From positions 1,426,001 to 1,490,000 of the forward strand of contig JAJGBQ010000004.1 in the NCBI GenBank assembly GCA_022457065.1: a stretch of 64,000 nucleotides of DNA, written 5' to 3'. Below, piece by piece: positions 53,350 to 64,000 of this stretch (position 1 is its first letter; every line of letters begins with the position of its first letter). Under the pieces are notes generated by a model, which did not search any database, was not told where the DNA came from, and saw nothing but the letters and a program-made list of their open reading frames with translations. The position numbers and the translations under genes are program-made. This DNA comes from Curvularia sp. ZM96 (lineage: Eukaryota; Ascomycota; Dothideomycetes; Pleosporales; Pleosporaceae).

Positions 53350-56097
53350 CTAGAAGAGAAGACGGAGTTCGTAGCCACTGGAGTGGACGTTTTCGGTGAC
53401 GTTGATATCTCCGTCGACCTGAACATCTGTTGGACCAGCGTCCCACTCGCGCTTCATGGGATGCGCCGGAGGCGTGCCGATTTCATGGAATTCAGCCGTC
53501 ATGTCTTGTTGCTCCGGGATCCTGCTGACGGCATCGTCGTCCATGAGAATCTGTAATCCTTTTTGGTTGACCCGAATGGTCCGTGTGACTTTGCTAGGCT
53601 CGATCTGCATCTTCATGGCAATGCCAGCGACGAGCTCTTTGACAGTGCGATCCATGAGGTATACGGCGCGGAAATAGTTATCGTCGGGTTGGCGACCGGC
53701 AATCCTAGGTTGAACAAAAAAGCAAGCCACTGGCTTGAGCAGGGGCTCGGGAGGCGGCTGATACGTCTGATCCACGCCAAGAGCTTCGATCCATCCAGAC
53801 AATGCGTGATCATCCGAATACGGGCGCTGAACCTTGGTTGGGACGTCTGCACCTCCGTGCATGTTGATCATGCCTTTGAGATCGCCTGTAGCTGTCTGTG
53901 GAAGATTGCGCCATTCGTTCGAGGACATGCGCGAGAGGGGTTGGAAGGGCTGTGGGCGTTGGAAAGACGCAGCCCGACGTTTTTCGGAGTGGAGAGATTG
54001 TGAACTCGGCGTTGGCGACACCACGGAAGAGGTCGACGTCGTTGGATCCTGGCCATCCCACATCTGTGCGTCCACGTTGGTGTCGAGCTTGGCCAAATCC
54101 TGGGACGATGCGCTCAGGACAACGGGATGAAGGTCTGGGTCGTCCTCAGCTTCTCCTTTGAGGTAAAGCACGCTGACGGGGCGGGTCGAGCTGAACATGT
54201 CCTGCAGAGAGGCCAGTTTGATGTGGAGATCTTCGTCAGCAGGCGCGCGAGTTCCTTGGTTGTCGCTTGCAGAGGACATGGACCACGTTCTCTTGTGCTT
54301 GGGCACCTTGCCAGGTCGTTGGCTCATGGTGCCCTTTGAGATGGAGCCACTGCGCTTGCGCTTGCCAAAATCCTTCATGCCGGACTCGACCTGGGCAATC
54401 TGCTGTTTGAGCTTGTCAATCGTCTTTTTCACGTGCGCGACATCGTTGGATAGCTTGCGCTCAGCACCGTGATCTCGGAAGAGCTTCACCTTGCAGTAGC
54501 AGAGCTCAGCGTCTGATCGTTGTGGTGATGATCCAGCCGTCTCCATGACCACTTCTGTCTTTGCGCAAAGTCGAACTGGGATTCCTTTGACACCCTTGGA
54601 ATGGCTGAAGTCGGTAGAAAGGAAATTGAAGCGCACAGCCAAGGAACACTCAGGCGAAGCGTTAGGAACCGGTGTCCATATTACCACGAAGCCATCAAAC
54701 GAGGAGGATTCCAGCTCCACCCTGGGTCGGCCTGGCGCTTCGCCGCCACCCACCTGGCTCGGGTCCACAAATTCCACGGCTTGTAGACGGCCACCGCGCT
54801 GATGAGCTTCGTTTGTGCCGCGGCCTTCTTTCCATAGTTGCCAGCAAGACGCAGGCCGCTGACGCTGCTGCTCGTCCTCGAAAGAAATGCGAATAAAGGT
54901 CCTGTACTTGAGCGATGAAGAAGGCGCCTGGAGTGGTGCTGTGTCGACCAAAGAGATGGAATAGGCCTGTCCCTTGTTCAAATACGTGACTGGCACTTCG
55001 TCTGGCTGCTTGACCATGGCCGTTGGCGCATTCAGAGTGACGTGGTATCGGAAGCTGTCAGAAAATCAGCATGTGCTCGCGCGTTAATAGAAGACGTGGT
55101 GCTGCTACTACTACTCACTTTTGGTTTGGTGGTGGTGGGGGTGGTGGGGGTGGTGGGGCAACTGCAGCCGCGATGTTGTTGCTCTCGTACGAATGGGGAG
55201 CAAAACCTATCAGGGGGGACTGCTCCTGCATTTCCACGTCGGGGACCATGTTGTCGAGTGGAGAGTTCTCATGGGTTTGTGCCATGGAGCGCTGGTCGAA
55301 TGCAGAGGGTTGGTGGGTGAATTGGTGGGGCGCAAAAGACTGGGAGTGCTGGGGCTGCATGGCAAAGGGATTGACATTTTGGAAGTGGTGCGAGTTGAGT
55401 GCATGGTGATTGAAGCCGTGGAGATGGGCGGTAGGAGCGATCTGGCCGGCGTGGACTCCGCCTTCGGACGTGGGCAGTGACAGCGGGGTTCCTAGACCAA
55501 AGCTGAAGCCTGGAGTGTGCAAGTCGCCGGCTTGGCTGTGGTAGAGGGTGTTAGTGCCGCCAGGAGTTGGGGTGTAGTAGCCCGGTGGTTGGTTTGCGAA
55601 CGAGGTGAAGGCGAAGCTGTTGGGGTCGAGCAGCGAAGGCGTGAAGCGCCAAGGCTCTGCGTTGCCGCGGGGGGTGGGGTCCTGGTCCTTGAGGTCGTCA
55701 TGGTTGTCGGCTTGTCTGAGGGTCAATGTTAGTTTTGTGATTTTGGGGGTGGGTGGAGAGAGTGCATGCGAGTTGATGGTGGGTTTGCGTGCATGTCGGT
55801 GTTTGCGTGCCATGCATGCCGACGGGACGGGGGACCATGCCGGGGAAGACGTACCGAGAGGGGTTGGCGATATCCAGGACATCGGCGAGCGAATGGCCAG
55901 GCGGCGCGGCCAGAGAATGCGAGCGCTGCTGGATGTGGGGGAAGTTTGCCTTGAAGTCCTCTAGGAGTTTTCCATCGGGTTTTTGGCTGTTGAGGCTGCG
56001 CGCGCAAGGTTAGCAGAGGCAGCAGAGGGGAGCGCGACGCGCGCAAATCACAAGCGAGCTTCGTGACGTACCGGTTTCGAAACATGGCATCGGGCAT
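53350..56097 (-). CDS. Grainyhead/CP2-family transcription factor
   Basis: Four minus-strand exons (56097-56072, 55995-55855, 55715-55119, 55054-53350) give 822 residues; introns are 76, 139 and 64 nt. The N-terminal 250 residues are disordered and rich in His, Gln, Asn and Pro, ending in a run of ten prolines. The CP2/Grainyhead immunoglobulin-like DNA-binding domain begins at about residue 256 with FRYHVTLNAPTAMV and contains CWQLWKEGRGTNEAHQ and ECSLAVRFNFLSTDFSHSKG, the most conserved block of the family. A basic region (GKRKRSGS, GKVPKHKRTWS) follows at about 470-500. The C-terminus (about 710-790, FRAVYLMDRTVKELVAGIAM) resembles the ubiquitin-like dimerisation domain. A Neurospora homologue controls conidial separation and cell-wall genes; a similar role is inferred. 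Two ATGs (codons 1 and 5) lie in the 26-nt first exon. Confidence 0.93.
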
Positions 56098-58421
56098 TCA
56101 CTCGGGGGGACTAGGAAGACGGGACTGGTGGTTGCATCTGGGGGATGTGGCAGAGGTCGAGGGCGACGGGGTGGGTGGAGTGCTGGCGAGGGCGGAGGAG
56201 GGAGGGAGAAGGCAAGGCAGGGTGAGGTGAGGTGAGGGAGCTTGAGTTGATGAAACAGAAGAGCAGCTGCAACGAGGACGACGAGCCTGGCAAGGTAGAG
56301 TCAAGCCACAGCCAGGTGGCCAGGGCCGGTGGTCAGACGTCTTTTTAGCGGCTAGTGTGGTATGCACGCAGCGCAGCGAAAAGCCCAAGGGCCGCGCGTG
56401 GGCATGGGTGGAGCGTCGGGTCTAGGCGCTGGGTGCCATGCAAGTACGCTAGGCACTGGCCTGGCAGGCTCCACCGTGCGGCGCGACAGGCAGCCCGGCC
56501 GTGCAATGCGTGCCAGTGCAGTGCCAGTGCCAGTGCCAGTGCCAGTGCCGCCAGCGACGGATCTCCCTCGACCCGCCGGCGCTGCACAGCCACGGCCCTA
56601 CGGCTCACGTCGCCGCATGGGGAGCGATTGGCGCTGCAGCTGTCGCCATCCCGCCCTCGATGCGCGCATCCGCGCTCGAGTACTGTACTGTCTGGTAGGT
56701 ATACCGCACTTGTACCAGCGGCGCACGGGGCCCGTGGCTTCTGGAGCCATTCCGTGTGCATGGCCGCAATTTGCTCGTCCCAGAGGCCCTCCGCTCGCGC
56801 GCTAGGCCGCGTTGGGCCGCCCGCAATCGCATGGCGCCTCGCACCGTGTGCGCTGGCTGCGTCGATGCGAAATGACATGTGCCGCCGCCGCCCAGGGCCG
56901 CCCTCGCCCTCGCCGCTGCCTTACCCTTCGAGCCTGCTGCCGGCCATGTGCCCCTGCGTTTGCGCGCCGGATCGGAGACGAGGTTCCACCCCGCCAACTC
57001 TCGTCTTCGATTGCTTCTTGCCGACCAATCCCACTCTCGGCCGTTGGCGCCGTGTCGCTTGTCCTTAGCACACGCCCGCTATCCGCCTGCTCGGAAAGAC
57101 CTACTAACTCGCAGCGTTGCCTGCCTGTCTGGCCCCCCCGAGATTAAGGACTCCTTTAGTGGGCGTTGTCCCGACACACCTGCTCTGCGCGTGCGCCCTC
57201 GTCGTCGACTCCACCGCGCTCGGCAACGGCTTTCGTCATCGCGCATGCCCCTCCCGCGCTCGGACATGGTTGCTGGCGCCGTGAGCATCAGAATTACCCG
57301 AATCCCAGCAACCAACGTCACCATGCCCTGCTCGGCCAATCCACGCGCTAAGCAATCCTCTTCCGGCACCACCAAGCAACCACCACTCCACTCCACTCCA
57401 GTTACCGTACCACGGGCGCGCGCTGTAAAAATAATTGTGGCAACTTTGCCTCAACCGCCTCTCGATCGGCGCTGCGTTGCAGCCACGAATGCGCAGTCAG
57501 TCCCCTACGCATCATGTGGACCAACGCCCTCCCTCCCTCTGCCTTGGGCAACGATTGACAGGCCGTGGCACAGGCCCGCACTCGCCACACTTTTGCGCCA
57601 CACCGGTCGATCTCACACGCCTCGACAAACAGATTGTGTAGAAACGCGTACGCCCGCGCAATCGAACGCCCTCGAACGCCCTCGCCTGAGCCCTAGAGGC
57701 TGCTAACGAGCTCGTCGCCCGTTGCGCTTCGAGTCCAGAGGGCCGTGTTCCCGCGCCGCGGCCTCCATGGCCGTGTCTCCTGAACGATGCATGAGCCACA
57801 CATCCACGCTCCCAGCATAAACTTCACTTCCGTGCTACACACGCTCATCGCATAGACTCCGTCCTGACCAACGTCTCGCCGTCATAGTACCGACGTGATG
57901 CTGCCAGCGCCGTGTGCCATTCACCCTTTCATGTCAACTTCCCCTTTAGCCACAGCGCTTCATCTCGCTAACTGTCCGGCCACTAAGATTGGTTATTACC
58001 TAGCAAATGCAATTTCAATTCCGATGCAATTGGCCTCGTCCAGGCCCGTTTAGCTTGGGCAACTGCCGCCCGCCCTTCAAACGCCCAGCACCCGCGCCGT
58101 TTCAAGTCGCTGGCCAGACTTCTCGTTGATACGCACATCAGAGCACCCCAAAAGACTGCCATGGTGAATAGTCGCTTCTTCGGTGACACAAGCATCATCT
58201 TCACCTTGACATGAGCCCCCCCCATTCCTGCGTACCTTGTCTCACTGCCCAATCAATCTCAAACCAACCCTGTGGAATGCATACGCTCGTTCATCAACTA
58301 CCTACCTCTTCTCCGTGGAAATACTCTTCTCGCCCTCGGTCCATCTGTGCATCTCCCTCGTCAGTGGCGGCGTCCATCTGTGACTACACCTCTCTTCGCG
58401 TCATGTCTGATTACCCTCGCT
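56098..58421. other. 2.3-kb GC-rich upstream region of the Grainyhead gene
   Basis: No gene is recognised. GC-richness produces long open frames (56355-57068, 56879-57706 and others) that overlap on both strands and read as Arg/Pro/Ala-rich random sequence. A (CAGTGC)n run lies near 56513. Together with the gene-free 4.7 kb on the other side, this leaves the developmental regulator isolated. Confidence 0.5.
56513..56549. repeat. CAGTGC/CAGTGC hexanucleotide tandem repeat
   Basis: About six near-perfect copies of the hexamer CCAGTG run in tandem upstream of the Grainyhead gene. Length variation between strains is likely. Confidence 0.85.
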
Positions 58422-60444
58422 TCATGTGCCCACTCCTGCCTTAGCTTGTGTCTTGTTACTGCCCTCTGCACCACTCGGGTAGTCTATCGAGACGGATAGA
58501 GATGCTGATGTGCCCGCGCTCTGAGCCGAGCTATGCCTGCTCCCAAGCGACGGTTGCATGCTTCCACTGCCCTTCTCCCGGAACGCTGTAACGACACTGG
58601 ATCCAGAGCCACGCCGGCTGTCCTGATACCAGCCATAGATGGAGTGCAAGCTTGCCGTCGACACTTCTTTACGACTCCGACCCACGTTATGAACGGGACT
58701 CGGAATCTTGGACCGCTTGACAGACTCTGCCTTCGAGCTCGGTGCTGGCGAACTTGACTCACTTGGCTGTGAACCACCTGTGTTGTAAGTGGCATGCATC
58801 GACGGCTGCGTCATTGACTCAGAGTTACCCACGTAGACGGCGGCATCGTAGCCCATTTCCTCGGTGAGAGCTTGCAGCTCATCGGCTCCCGGCTCAAACG
58901 AGAACTGTCGATGATGCTTCCGCGGCGTGCTGAGCTGTGGCTGTGACTGGAATTTCCTCACCCTATGTCCATGTGCCCCAGTCCGCTCCCAACATGGCTT
59001 TTCGCTGTCCGTGTCCTGTCGAATCGTCGGATTCGCATCTTTTGCGTGCTGGCATAGTGCCGGCGGTTCTGCCCGTCTTGACTGCGAGAACAGCTTCATG
59101 AGGCCCTCGTTGAAGGTCCTGGGCTCCAAACCTCTTTGTCTTGCCACAAGCGTCCCAAGTTCACGGAGAGCGATCAAGGCATTACACTCAGTTGCTGGCT
59201 GCATAATCGACTGCTTAAAAATCGCAGTCTCATCCGGTAGAGCGTCTCCGGACCCTCCTGAGAAAATAGATGCAACAGAACCCGAGATAGACGGCCGTTC
59301 CTTGGCCTTGTGCATCGTGGCCAGGTTCAGTTCGCTTTGCACTTTGCGCGAGAGCCTGGTTTTTTGCTCGTCAGGGGGAGTGCCGACTAGCAACTTTGGA
59401 CTGTCGGAGAATTGCTTAGACAATGCCATCATGTTCCCCGAAGGTGACACGGATCGGCGCAACAATACTAGGCGAGGTTAGATCAGCCGTTTTCCCATAC
59501 ACGATATAATCCTATGACTTGCCTTTTTGGCTCAGAAGTTTGATCTCCGCTTCAAGCTTCTCAGTAGGAACTTGTTCGTACTCACGTGAGAAGTTGTCGT
59601 GCGAGTTGGTCTTCCTGTGTCTCCGCTGACGACCCAAGACACTTCCTTGCCGGGCTTGTACAAGTCTACTTTACTCAGCACATACCAAATACAAGGCCTT
59701 TGCATGTACTGACCCTTCCATGCCGCTCGTACCGCGGGCGATCAGCAGCTCGAGTCGGCGTATTTCTGCATGATAGCGATCCTCAGAACGGGTCCATTGT
59801 CCCTGAGCTTGTGTCCAATCTTCAAGCGTCTCTTCGAGTAATTTCTCTAGCCGCTCTTTTTCTTCCCGAGCCTTGCGATAATCCTCAAATAGGCGAAGCA
59901 GGCCACTGTTATGTTCCAATGGCACTGGTGTAGAGCAATTGGCGATATGCGACCGAACAGATTGGATCACTTGCAATGGATCGACGTAAGGCTGAAATCG
60001 CGGCGGTGCCTCTTCACTCCATGGTTCCAAGAACTCGGGGCCTTTACTTGTTTCCTTGAAGGTGGCGAAGAGGGACGTATATCGTGCGAGCTTGGGTTTG
60101 CTGTCTCGCGGTAGTGCCGGCGTATCGGAACGCTCGCTGCGCGCGTCTTCGGTGTCTTCGAGTGTCGTTGTTGTAGTTAGAGTGCTGATCGGAGTCGGTG
60201 GCCTACTACTCTGCACAGTCTTGAGCCAGCTAGTTTGGGGACGCTTGTCACCTGCGTCCTCGAGAGCTGCGGAGCCATCGCCATCAATCTTGGGTGGGGC
60301 AGGTGCCTTGTTCTGCTTCTTGTAATGCTTGTTGTGGCCTAGGCGCCAACCCTTACCGTCGGGCATGTCGTTTTCCTTTGCGAGATTTCTGGCTAGATGT
60401 GTGGCCACAGCAAGTCCTGAGAGTTGCGTAACATGTAGTTCCAT
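58422..60444 (-). CDS. Hypothetical coiled-coil protein with a GC-AG intron
   Basis: Exons 60444-59686, 59625-59523 and 59467-58422 join to 635 residues. The first intron (60 nt) is GT-AG; the second (59522-59468, 55 nt) begins AAG|GCAAGT, the standard form of a GC-AG intron, and splicing restores the frame into LLRRSVSPSG. Residues about 165-240 are strongly helical and charged (EDYRKAREEKERLEKLLEETLEDW), a probable coiled coil. It continues across exon 2 (EYEQVPTEKLEAEIKLLSQK). The rest is Ser/Pro/Lys-rich, with many SP sites (RSVSPSG, SKIPSPV) suggesting phosphorylation. There is no signal peptide, membrane helix or catalytic motif. It resembles disordered cytoskeleton- or polarity-associated fungal proteins, but I cannot name a family. 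An upstream ATG is used at 60444; MPDGKGWRLGHNKHYKK at codon 27 is an alternative start. Confidence 0.75.
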
Positions 60445-60917
60445 GTCAGGGGATCATAATTGCTTCACCATGAAGATGATGGGAAGTGACTGTGAGAAGA
60501 GAGGTTCAAGTGAGCAATCGGCAGGTGCTGTCATGTGCCTGCCAAAAAGAGCATGAGTGTTTGCGGTCTGAACACCTGACTGCATCCGAAGTGAAGTTGC
60601 CTTTGCCGGCGTTTGCGAATGTCGTCTTGTCTCCTGCCATCTACTCGATTCGGAAACCGCATGTGAACTTCAAAGTGATTTACAATATCATGTCATCCTC
60701 AACAAAAAGAGTACCACAAAAGATTGGTTGCAACTGCAAGAAAGCGAAACAAAGAAACAACAAAACGAGCGATGCAACTAGCAGGAAGTCAATTTGGTCC
60801 TCTTCAAGGCTGAGGCCTTCGAGGCTTAGCTTGCATGTCGACAATGGCTTGCTAACTAGAAGACGGCTTCTGCTCTACACGAGCAAAACTAGAGCATTGA
60901 GGTTCTCCCTGCTTTCA
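60445..60917. other. Intergenic
   Basis: This lies between the coiled-coil gene start and the 3' end of the glyoxalase gene, both minus strand. An open frame at 60486-60953 runs antisense into the glyoxalase terminal exon and has no features. Confidence 0.6.
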
Positions 60918-61640
60918 TCACTCTTCACCTGGCAGGTTGAACTGGGGCGGTAAGAGTTCGACCCAATATCCCTATCAAAGTTAGCTTGCTACTCACCCTC
61001 CCCCATTTTGATATGCTTAGAAAAATCGCTTACATCAGGGTCTTTGACAAACGTTAGCTGCTTGAAGACATGCTTGTATCCCTCGTCTACTGGACCGTGT
61101 TTGCCTTGAACAACCTCGTCTGGAACAGCCATTTGCTCCTCTTTTGCTTCTCCAAGCGGCTTGGTGACTTCAAAACCAAAGCTTTCGACACGCTTCGTAG
61201 CTTCGGCTACATCGGGTACGGTGAAGCCAATGTGGCCGAAGCCCACACCTGGTGCAGAGTAGTCGTTTCCAGAAGCGTACGGCAAAGAAGAATCTGCCGG
61301 GATGTGATACAACTCCAGCAGGCCTTTGGATTGGCGGAGGTTGCTCATATCTGCCAGCCTCTTGTTATCCATAGTCTCCTACAGCTCTCGTTTTATACTT
61401 ACCCACGTCACGCGACCCTAAGTAGTAGATTGTCCATGGCCCGGGATTGTAGATGAAGACAACGTGCATTCCCAGGCAATCACAATAGAACTCCAAGCTC
61501 TTCTTCGGATCCTTGATGCGCATCATAAAATGGTTGAGACTGTATCCTGCAGTAGATGGAGAGCTGGGTCGAGGAGGAGGGGTAAGGTGCATACCAAGCT
61601 CATACGGCCCCGGCGGAAAGTTGGCGTTATTGTTCGCCAT
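60918..61640 (-). CDS. Glyoxalase I-family (VOC) protein, lactoylglutathione lyase-like
   Basis: Exons are 61640-61403, 61350-61034 and 60971-60918, giving 202 residues. A further 48-nt segment (61594-61547, GTATGC to CTGCAG) may also be an intron; its length is a multiple of three, and splicing it gives PYELGYSLNHFMMRIKD and 186 residues, closer to the family. The vicinal-oxygen-chelate fold is shown by NHFMMRIKDPKKSLEFYCDCLGM, LLELYHIP, GFGHIGFTVPDV and, on the last exon, FVKDPDGYWVELLP. The metal-ligand positions (His in NHF, Glu in LLELYH, His in GFGHIGF, Glu in YWVEL) are all present. Glyoxalase I converts the methylglyoxal-glutathione adduct to lactoylglutathione in the cytosol. Without the last splice the protein would lose its fourth metal ligand and stop at 60989. 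Confidence 0.88.
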
Positions 61641-62655
61641 TGCTGCTGTGATCACGGTAGGTCAACGAAATAACGTATGAGCTCACTGATGGGTTTCCAG
61701 CTGGTGTTTAAGATCGGCTTCTTGTACCACCCAAAAGCTCATTTATGTTGAACCAGGCGTGCCAGGTACACGTGGCGTAAGCGGGGTAAGGTGGGGGAGG
61801 CATTGGCCAGCATGTCTACAGGGAGTGCTCCTACTCGTCTTTTGTCTGCTCTTGGCAGTGTTCGATTAAAAGGCATGTAACCAGATTCGTACATCCGGGA
61901 CTGTCTTATCTCGAGTGATATCCGGCCAGCCTTTTAACATACTCCTCATTTTTAGGACTCCCTCTACATAAAACACATGCGAGATGTTTGTGTAGTTGTC
62001 GAGTCGATGTGCTCAGTTGTCAAGCTCTTATGTAAGATCAAGGCGTTGCTTTCTTGCAGGCGATATCCTGAAATACATCACAATGATCTTTTAGCCTCTT
62101 CATTTGTCGTGATGAATTCCCGCCAAGAAAACAAATAGCAAGTAACCATGGGTAATATGCATTCTTCTTGATGGATCTTCAGCAGTTGGGATTTTCTCCT
62201 TGTGCGTATTTCCTCCTTTGAAGGTATTCATGGTACTCTCGTAACGTTGTGAGACTTGCCGATCTCGATACAAGGCGTCAGGCCACCAATTCAACAGCTT
62301 CAGCCCGAGTTCGTAGATTATGCGCCCCATTTGACTAAGGGAAATGAATTTGCGTCACCTTCCTCCTATCGCTCCATGGACGAGATACGTGTTGCCGCGC
62401 ACATACATCTGCAACCGTTGCGGGAATAGTATAGTTTAGGCCAGTCTTTTTGAGTGCGCCCAACGCGAATAGTGCGGTATTCATCTGTGGCATGGCTCTT
62501 GGGTCTGTATGCTAGGTGGGGTTGGGAGAAGCTCAGCCCTAGGAGTGAAGGTGACGTCGGCGCACTACCGCACCGGTGCTAGCGCCCCCACATGCAAGGG
62601 TCCATCCAAAGGTCTCCGCCATGGGACTTTTTGTACCGCAACACCACTATACAAC
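61641..62655. other. 1-kb divergent intergenic region
   Basis: This is the promoter region between the glyoxalase gene (minus) and the RPAP1-like gene (plus). A 76-codon open frame at 62100-62330 (minus) has no features. I see no gene. Confidence 0.55.
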
Positions 62656-64000
62656 ATGGAGTTTCAAAGAGGGGAACGCGTAAACCTCAACTTTGATACG
62701 GGCGCGGTCGAGAAACTCGAACCAGAAGAGCAAAATGTTCTCCCTACACCCTCGTTTCCTACTTTCGTCAACGATATCCAAGAGCGCGATCCATCATCGG
62801 CGAACCCCCCAGTTGCTCCCTCACTCAAGCCCAACGTAAACGGGTTCCCAGCACACAAGAAACGTACACCAAGAGTATCAGCCTTCAAGCAGCAGCGCGC
62901 TGCAAAAGAACAACAGGCTACCGCAGCACCGAAACAGGCGACGCAAGACAAGCCCACCCCCAAACCACGGAGTGTCTTTGCCCCAGATCCAGACGAGGAA
63001 AGAAGAGCAATCGACGAGGAGAACAGGAGAACGATTGCGGCTATGTCGGATGCGGAGATTGAACAAGAGCGACAGGAGCTCATGTCAAGCCTCAACCCTG
63101 CGCTGCTACAGAGGCTGCTCCTGCGCTCCAATATCGACCAGGGAAGCAACGAGCAGGATTTTGACAGCGAAACACCTGGATCCGTAGCTGCGGCTCCCCC
63201 CGTAACTGATAAGACAGAATCGCAGACCGAAGTCATGAAAACAAAGAAGGTCTCTTTCGCAGCACCAGAACCCGAGGAGAAGTCCCAACCGCAAGAATCT
63301 GCGGCTGCTCCCTCTGCACCAAGCACCGGAACCTCATCAGATGCTATAAAAGCCGCCCTAGAGCAACCGACAAACGACTCGATACATTTCCCCCGACCTC
63401 CACAACCACCCGACCTTGACCCCGACGATCCAGACTTTCTCAAAAACCTGCACGAAAAGTACTTCCCCGCATTACCCTACGACCCCTCGACGCTATCCTG
63501 GATGTCGCCCATCGACCCCTCTGATAAAAAGTCCCCATACCACCCTTCGCAAACAGCGCTCAACCCGGCCGAGCTGCGCTTCGACTTTGACGGCAACCTG
63601 CTCGCGCCCAGCGTGGCGAGGGCGATACCAACCGACCGAGGGTTGCACCACCACGCCGAAGCACCAGAAGCAGCCGGTTACACGATACCCGAACTAGCCG
63701 TCACAGCGAGGAGCAAGGTAGCGAGTCAGCGATGCATAGCGTACCAGACACTAGGCAGGATACTGTATCGACTCGGCAAAGGCCAGTTTGGCGTGGAGAG
63801 CGCGCCGCAGACAACGGATGGGCCGGCGCGCGTGGCCAAGAACCCGGATGCGCAACATGACGATGAAGACGATGACGGGGAATGGGTCGAGGAGGACGTA
63901 GGCAGTGCTATGGCGGGTGGACTGTGGGACTGCATTGAACAGGGCAGGGTGATTGAGACGCTGACTGAGGAAGCGAACAAGGAGAGGGGTCATCTTACTG
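62656..64000 (+). CDS. RPAP1/Rba50-like RNA polymerase II assembly factor, 3' truncated by window
   Basis: A single open frame starts at ATG 62656 and is still open at the window edge after 448 codons, so the gene is partial here by position and not by damage. The N-terminus begins EFQRGERVNLNFD and is charged. RVSAFKQQRAAKEQ and SVFAPDPDEERRAIDEENRRTIAAMSDAEIEQERQELMSSL are the RPAP1 N-terminal homology, including the helix that ends in LNPALLQRLL. After a disordered Glu/Pro stretch, ELRFDFDGNLL and GLHHHAEAPEAAGYTIPEL match the RPAP1 C-terminal homology region. This family helps assemble or import RNA polymerase II (Rba50 in yeast). Opposite-strand frames of up to 259 codons at the same place are shadows. 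Confidence 0.88.
   Translation, partial: MEFQRGERVNLNFDTGAVEKLEPEEQNVLPTPSFPTFVNDIQERDPSSANPPVAPSLKPNVNGFPAHKKRTPRVSAFKQQRAAKEQQATAAPKQATQDKPTPKPRSVFAPDPDEERRAIDEENRRTIAAMSDAEIEQERQELMSSLNPALLQRLLLRSNIDQGSNEQDFDSETPGSVAAAPPVTDKTESQTEVMKTKKVSFAAPEPEEKSQPQESAAAPSAPSTGTSSDAIKAALEQPTNDSIHFPRPPQPPDLDPDDPDFLKNLHEKYFPALPYDPSTLSWMSPIDPSDKKSPYHPSQTALNPAELRFDFDGNLLAPSVARAIPTDRGLHHHAEAPEAAGYTIPELAVTARSKVASQRCIAYQTLGRILYRLGKGQFGVESAPQTTDGPARVAKNPDAQHDDEDDDGEWVEEDVGSAMAGGLWDCIEQGRVIETLTEEANKERGHLT

Noticed and set aside
56355..57706. Open frames of 237 and 275 codons upstream of the Grainyhead gene
   Set aside because: GC-rich composition explains them; no domain is visible and they overlap in different frames.
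61379..61402. 24-nt intron ending at CTGTAG in the glyoxalase gene
   Set aside because: Too short to splice; the acceptor at 61351 gives a 52-nt intron in the correct phase.
62664..63443. 259-codon minus-strand frame at the right edge
   Set aside because: It is Ser/Gly/Cys-rich shadow sequence opposite the RPAP1-like gene, whose frame runs off the window.
1..64000. tRNA, rRNA, CRISPR arrays, intact transposons and NRPS/PKS genes
   Set aside because: I looked for T-loop-like GGTTCRA boxes, regular spacer arrays and large synthase or transposase motifs and found none that held up.

Overview
The window is nuclear DNA of a filamentous ascomycete (Pezizomycotina). The genes carry many short GT-AG introns, mostly 46-90 nt, with CTAAC-like branch sites. 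Several products are fungus-specific families (Zn2Cys6 regulators, an AcrB-like protein, an Hpc2-type HIR subunit). The AT-rich, TpA-rich stretches look like DNA degraded by repeat-induced point mutation (RIP). Dothideomycetes, perhaps Pleosporales, is my inference. I found 21 protein genes that appear complete, one gene cut off by the right edge, and one clear pseudogene. No rRNA, tRNA, CRISPR array or intact transposon was recognised.

Accessory part (1-12.8 kb). An AT-rich edge with decayed tandem repeats is followed by a short-chain dehydrogenase, a wrecked second dehydrogenase, two Zn2Cys6 transcription factors separated by an AT-rich island, and a 14-TM-type MFS drug/toxin exporter. This looks like a small detoxification or secondary-metabolite locus. 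Upstream of both regulators, at nearly the same distance (about 255 and 239 bp), lies a 20-22 bp palindrome centred on CCGCGG. The first contains TCCGCGGA, the sequence known in yeast as the pleiotropic drug response element. These are candidate operators, possibly autoregulatory, and are the most interesting signal here.

Core part (12.8-48.7 kb). Housekeeping genes follow: a GH47 alpha-mannosidase, chaperonin subunit CCT6 divergent from snoRNP protein NOP56, the Hpc2 histone-chaperone subunit, an unknown protein, mitochondrial Mam33/p32 divergent from a citrate carrier, a Sec14 lipid-transfer protein, the CCR4 deadenylase, a methyltransferase, an ETFRF1-type LYR protein divergent from a hotdog thioesterase, an AcrB-like membrane protein, a triple-KH RNA-binding protein and a CENP-K-like kinetochore protein.

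Right part (48.7-64 kb). A 4.7-kb gene-free stretch and a 2.3-kb GC-rich one flank a Grainyhead/CP2 transcription factor. After it come a coiled-coil protein of unknown role, a glyoxalase-family protein, and the first 448 codons of an RPAP1/Rba50-type RNA polymerase assembly factor.

Exon coordinates were worked out by hand from splice signals, reading phase and family expectations. They correct several simple ORF readings: hidden micro-exons, introns whose length is a multiple of three, terminal exons and one GC-AG intron.
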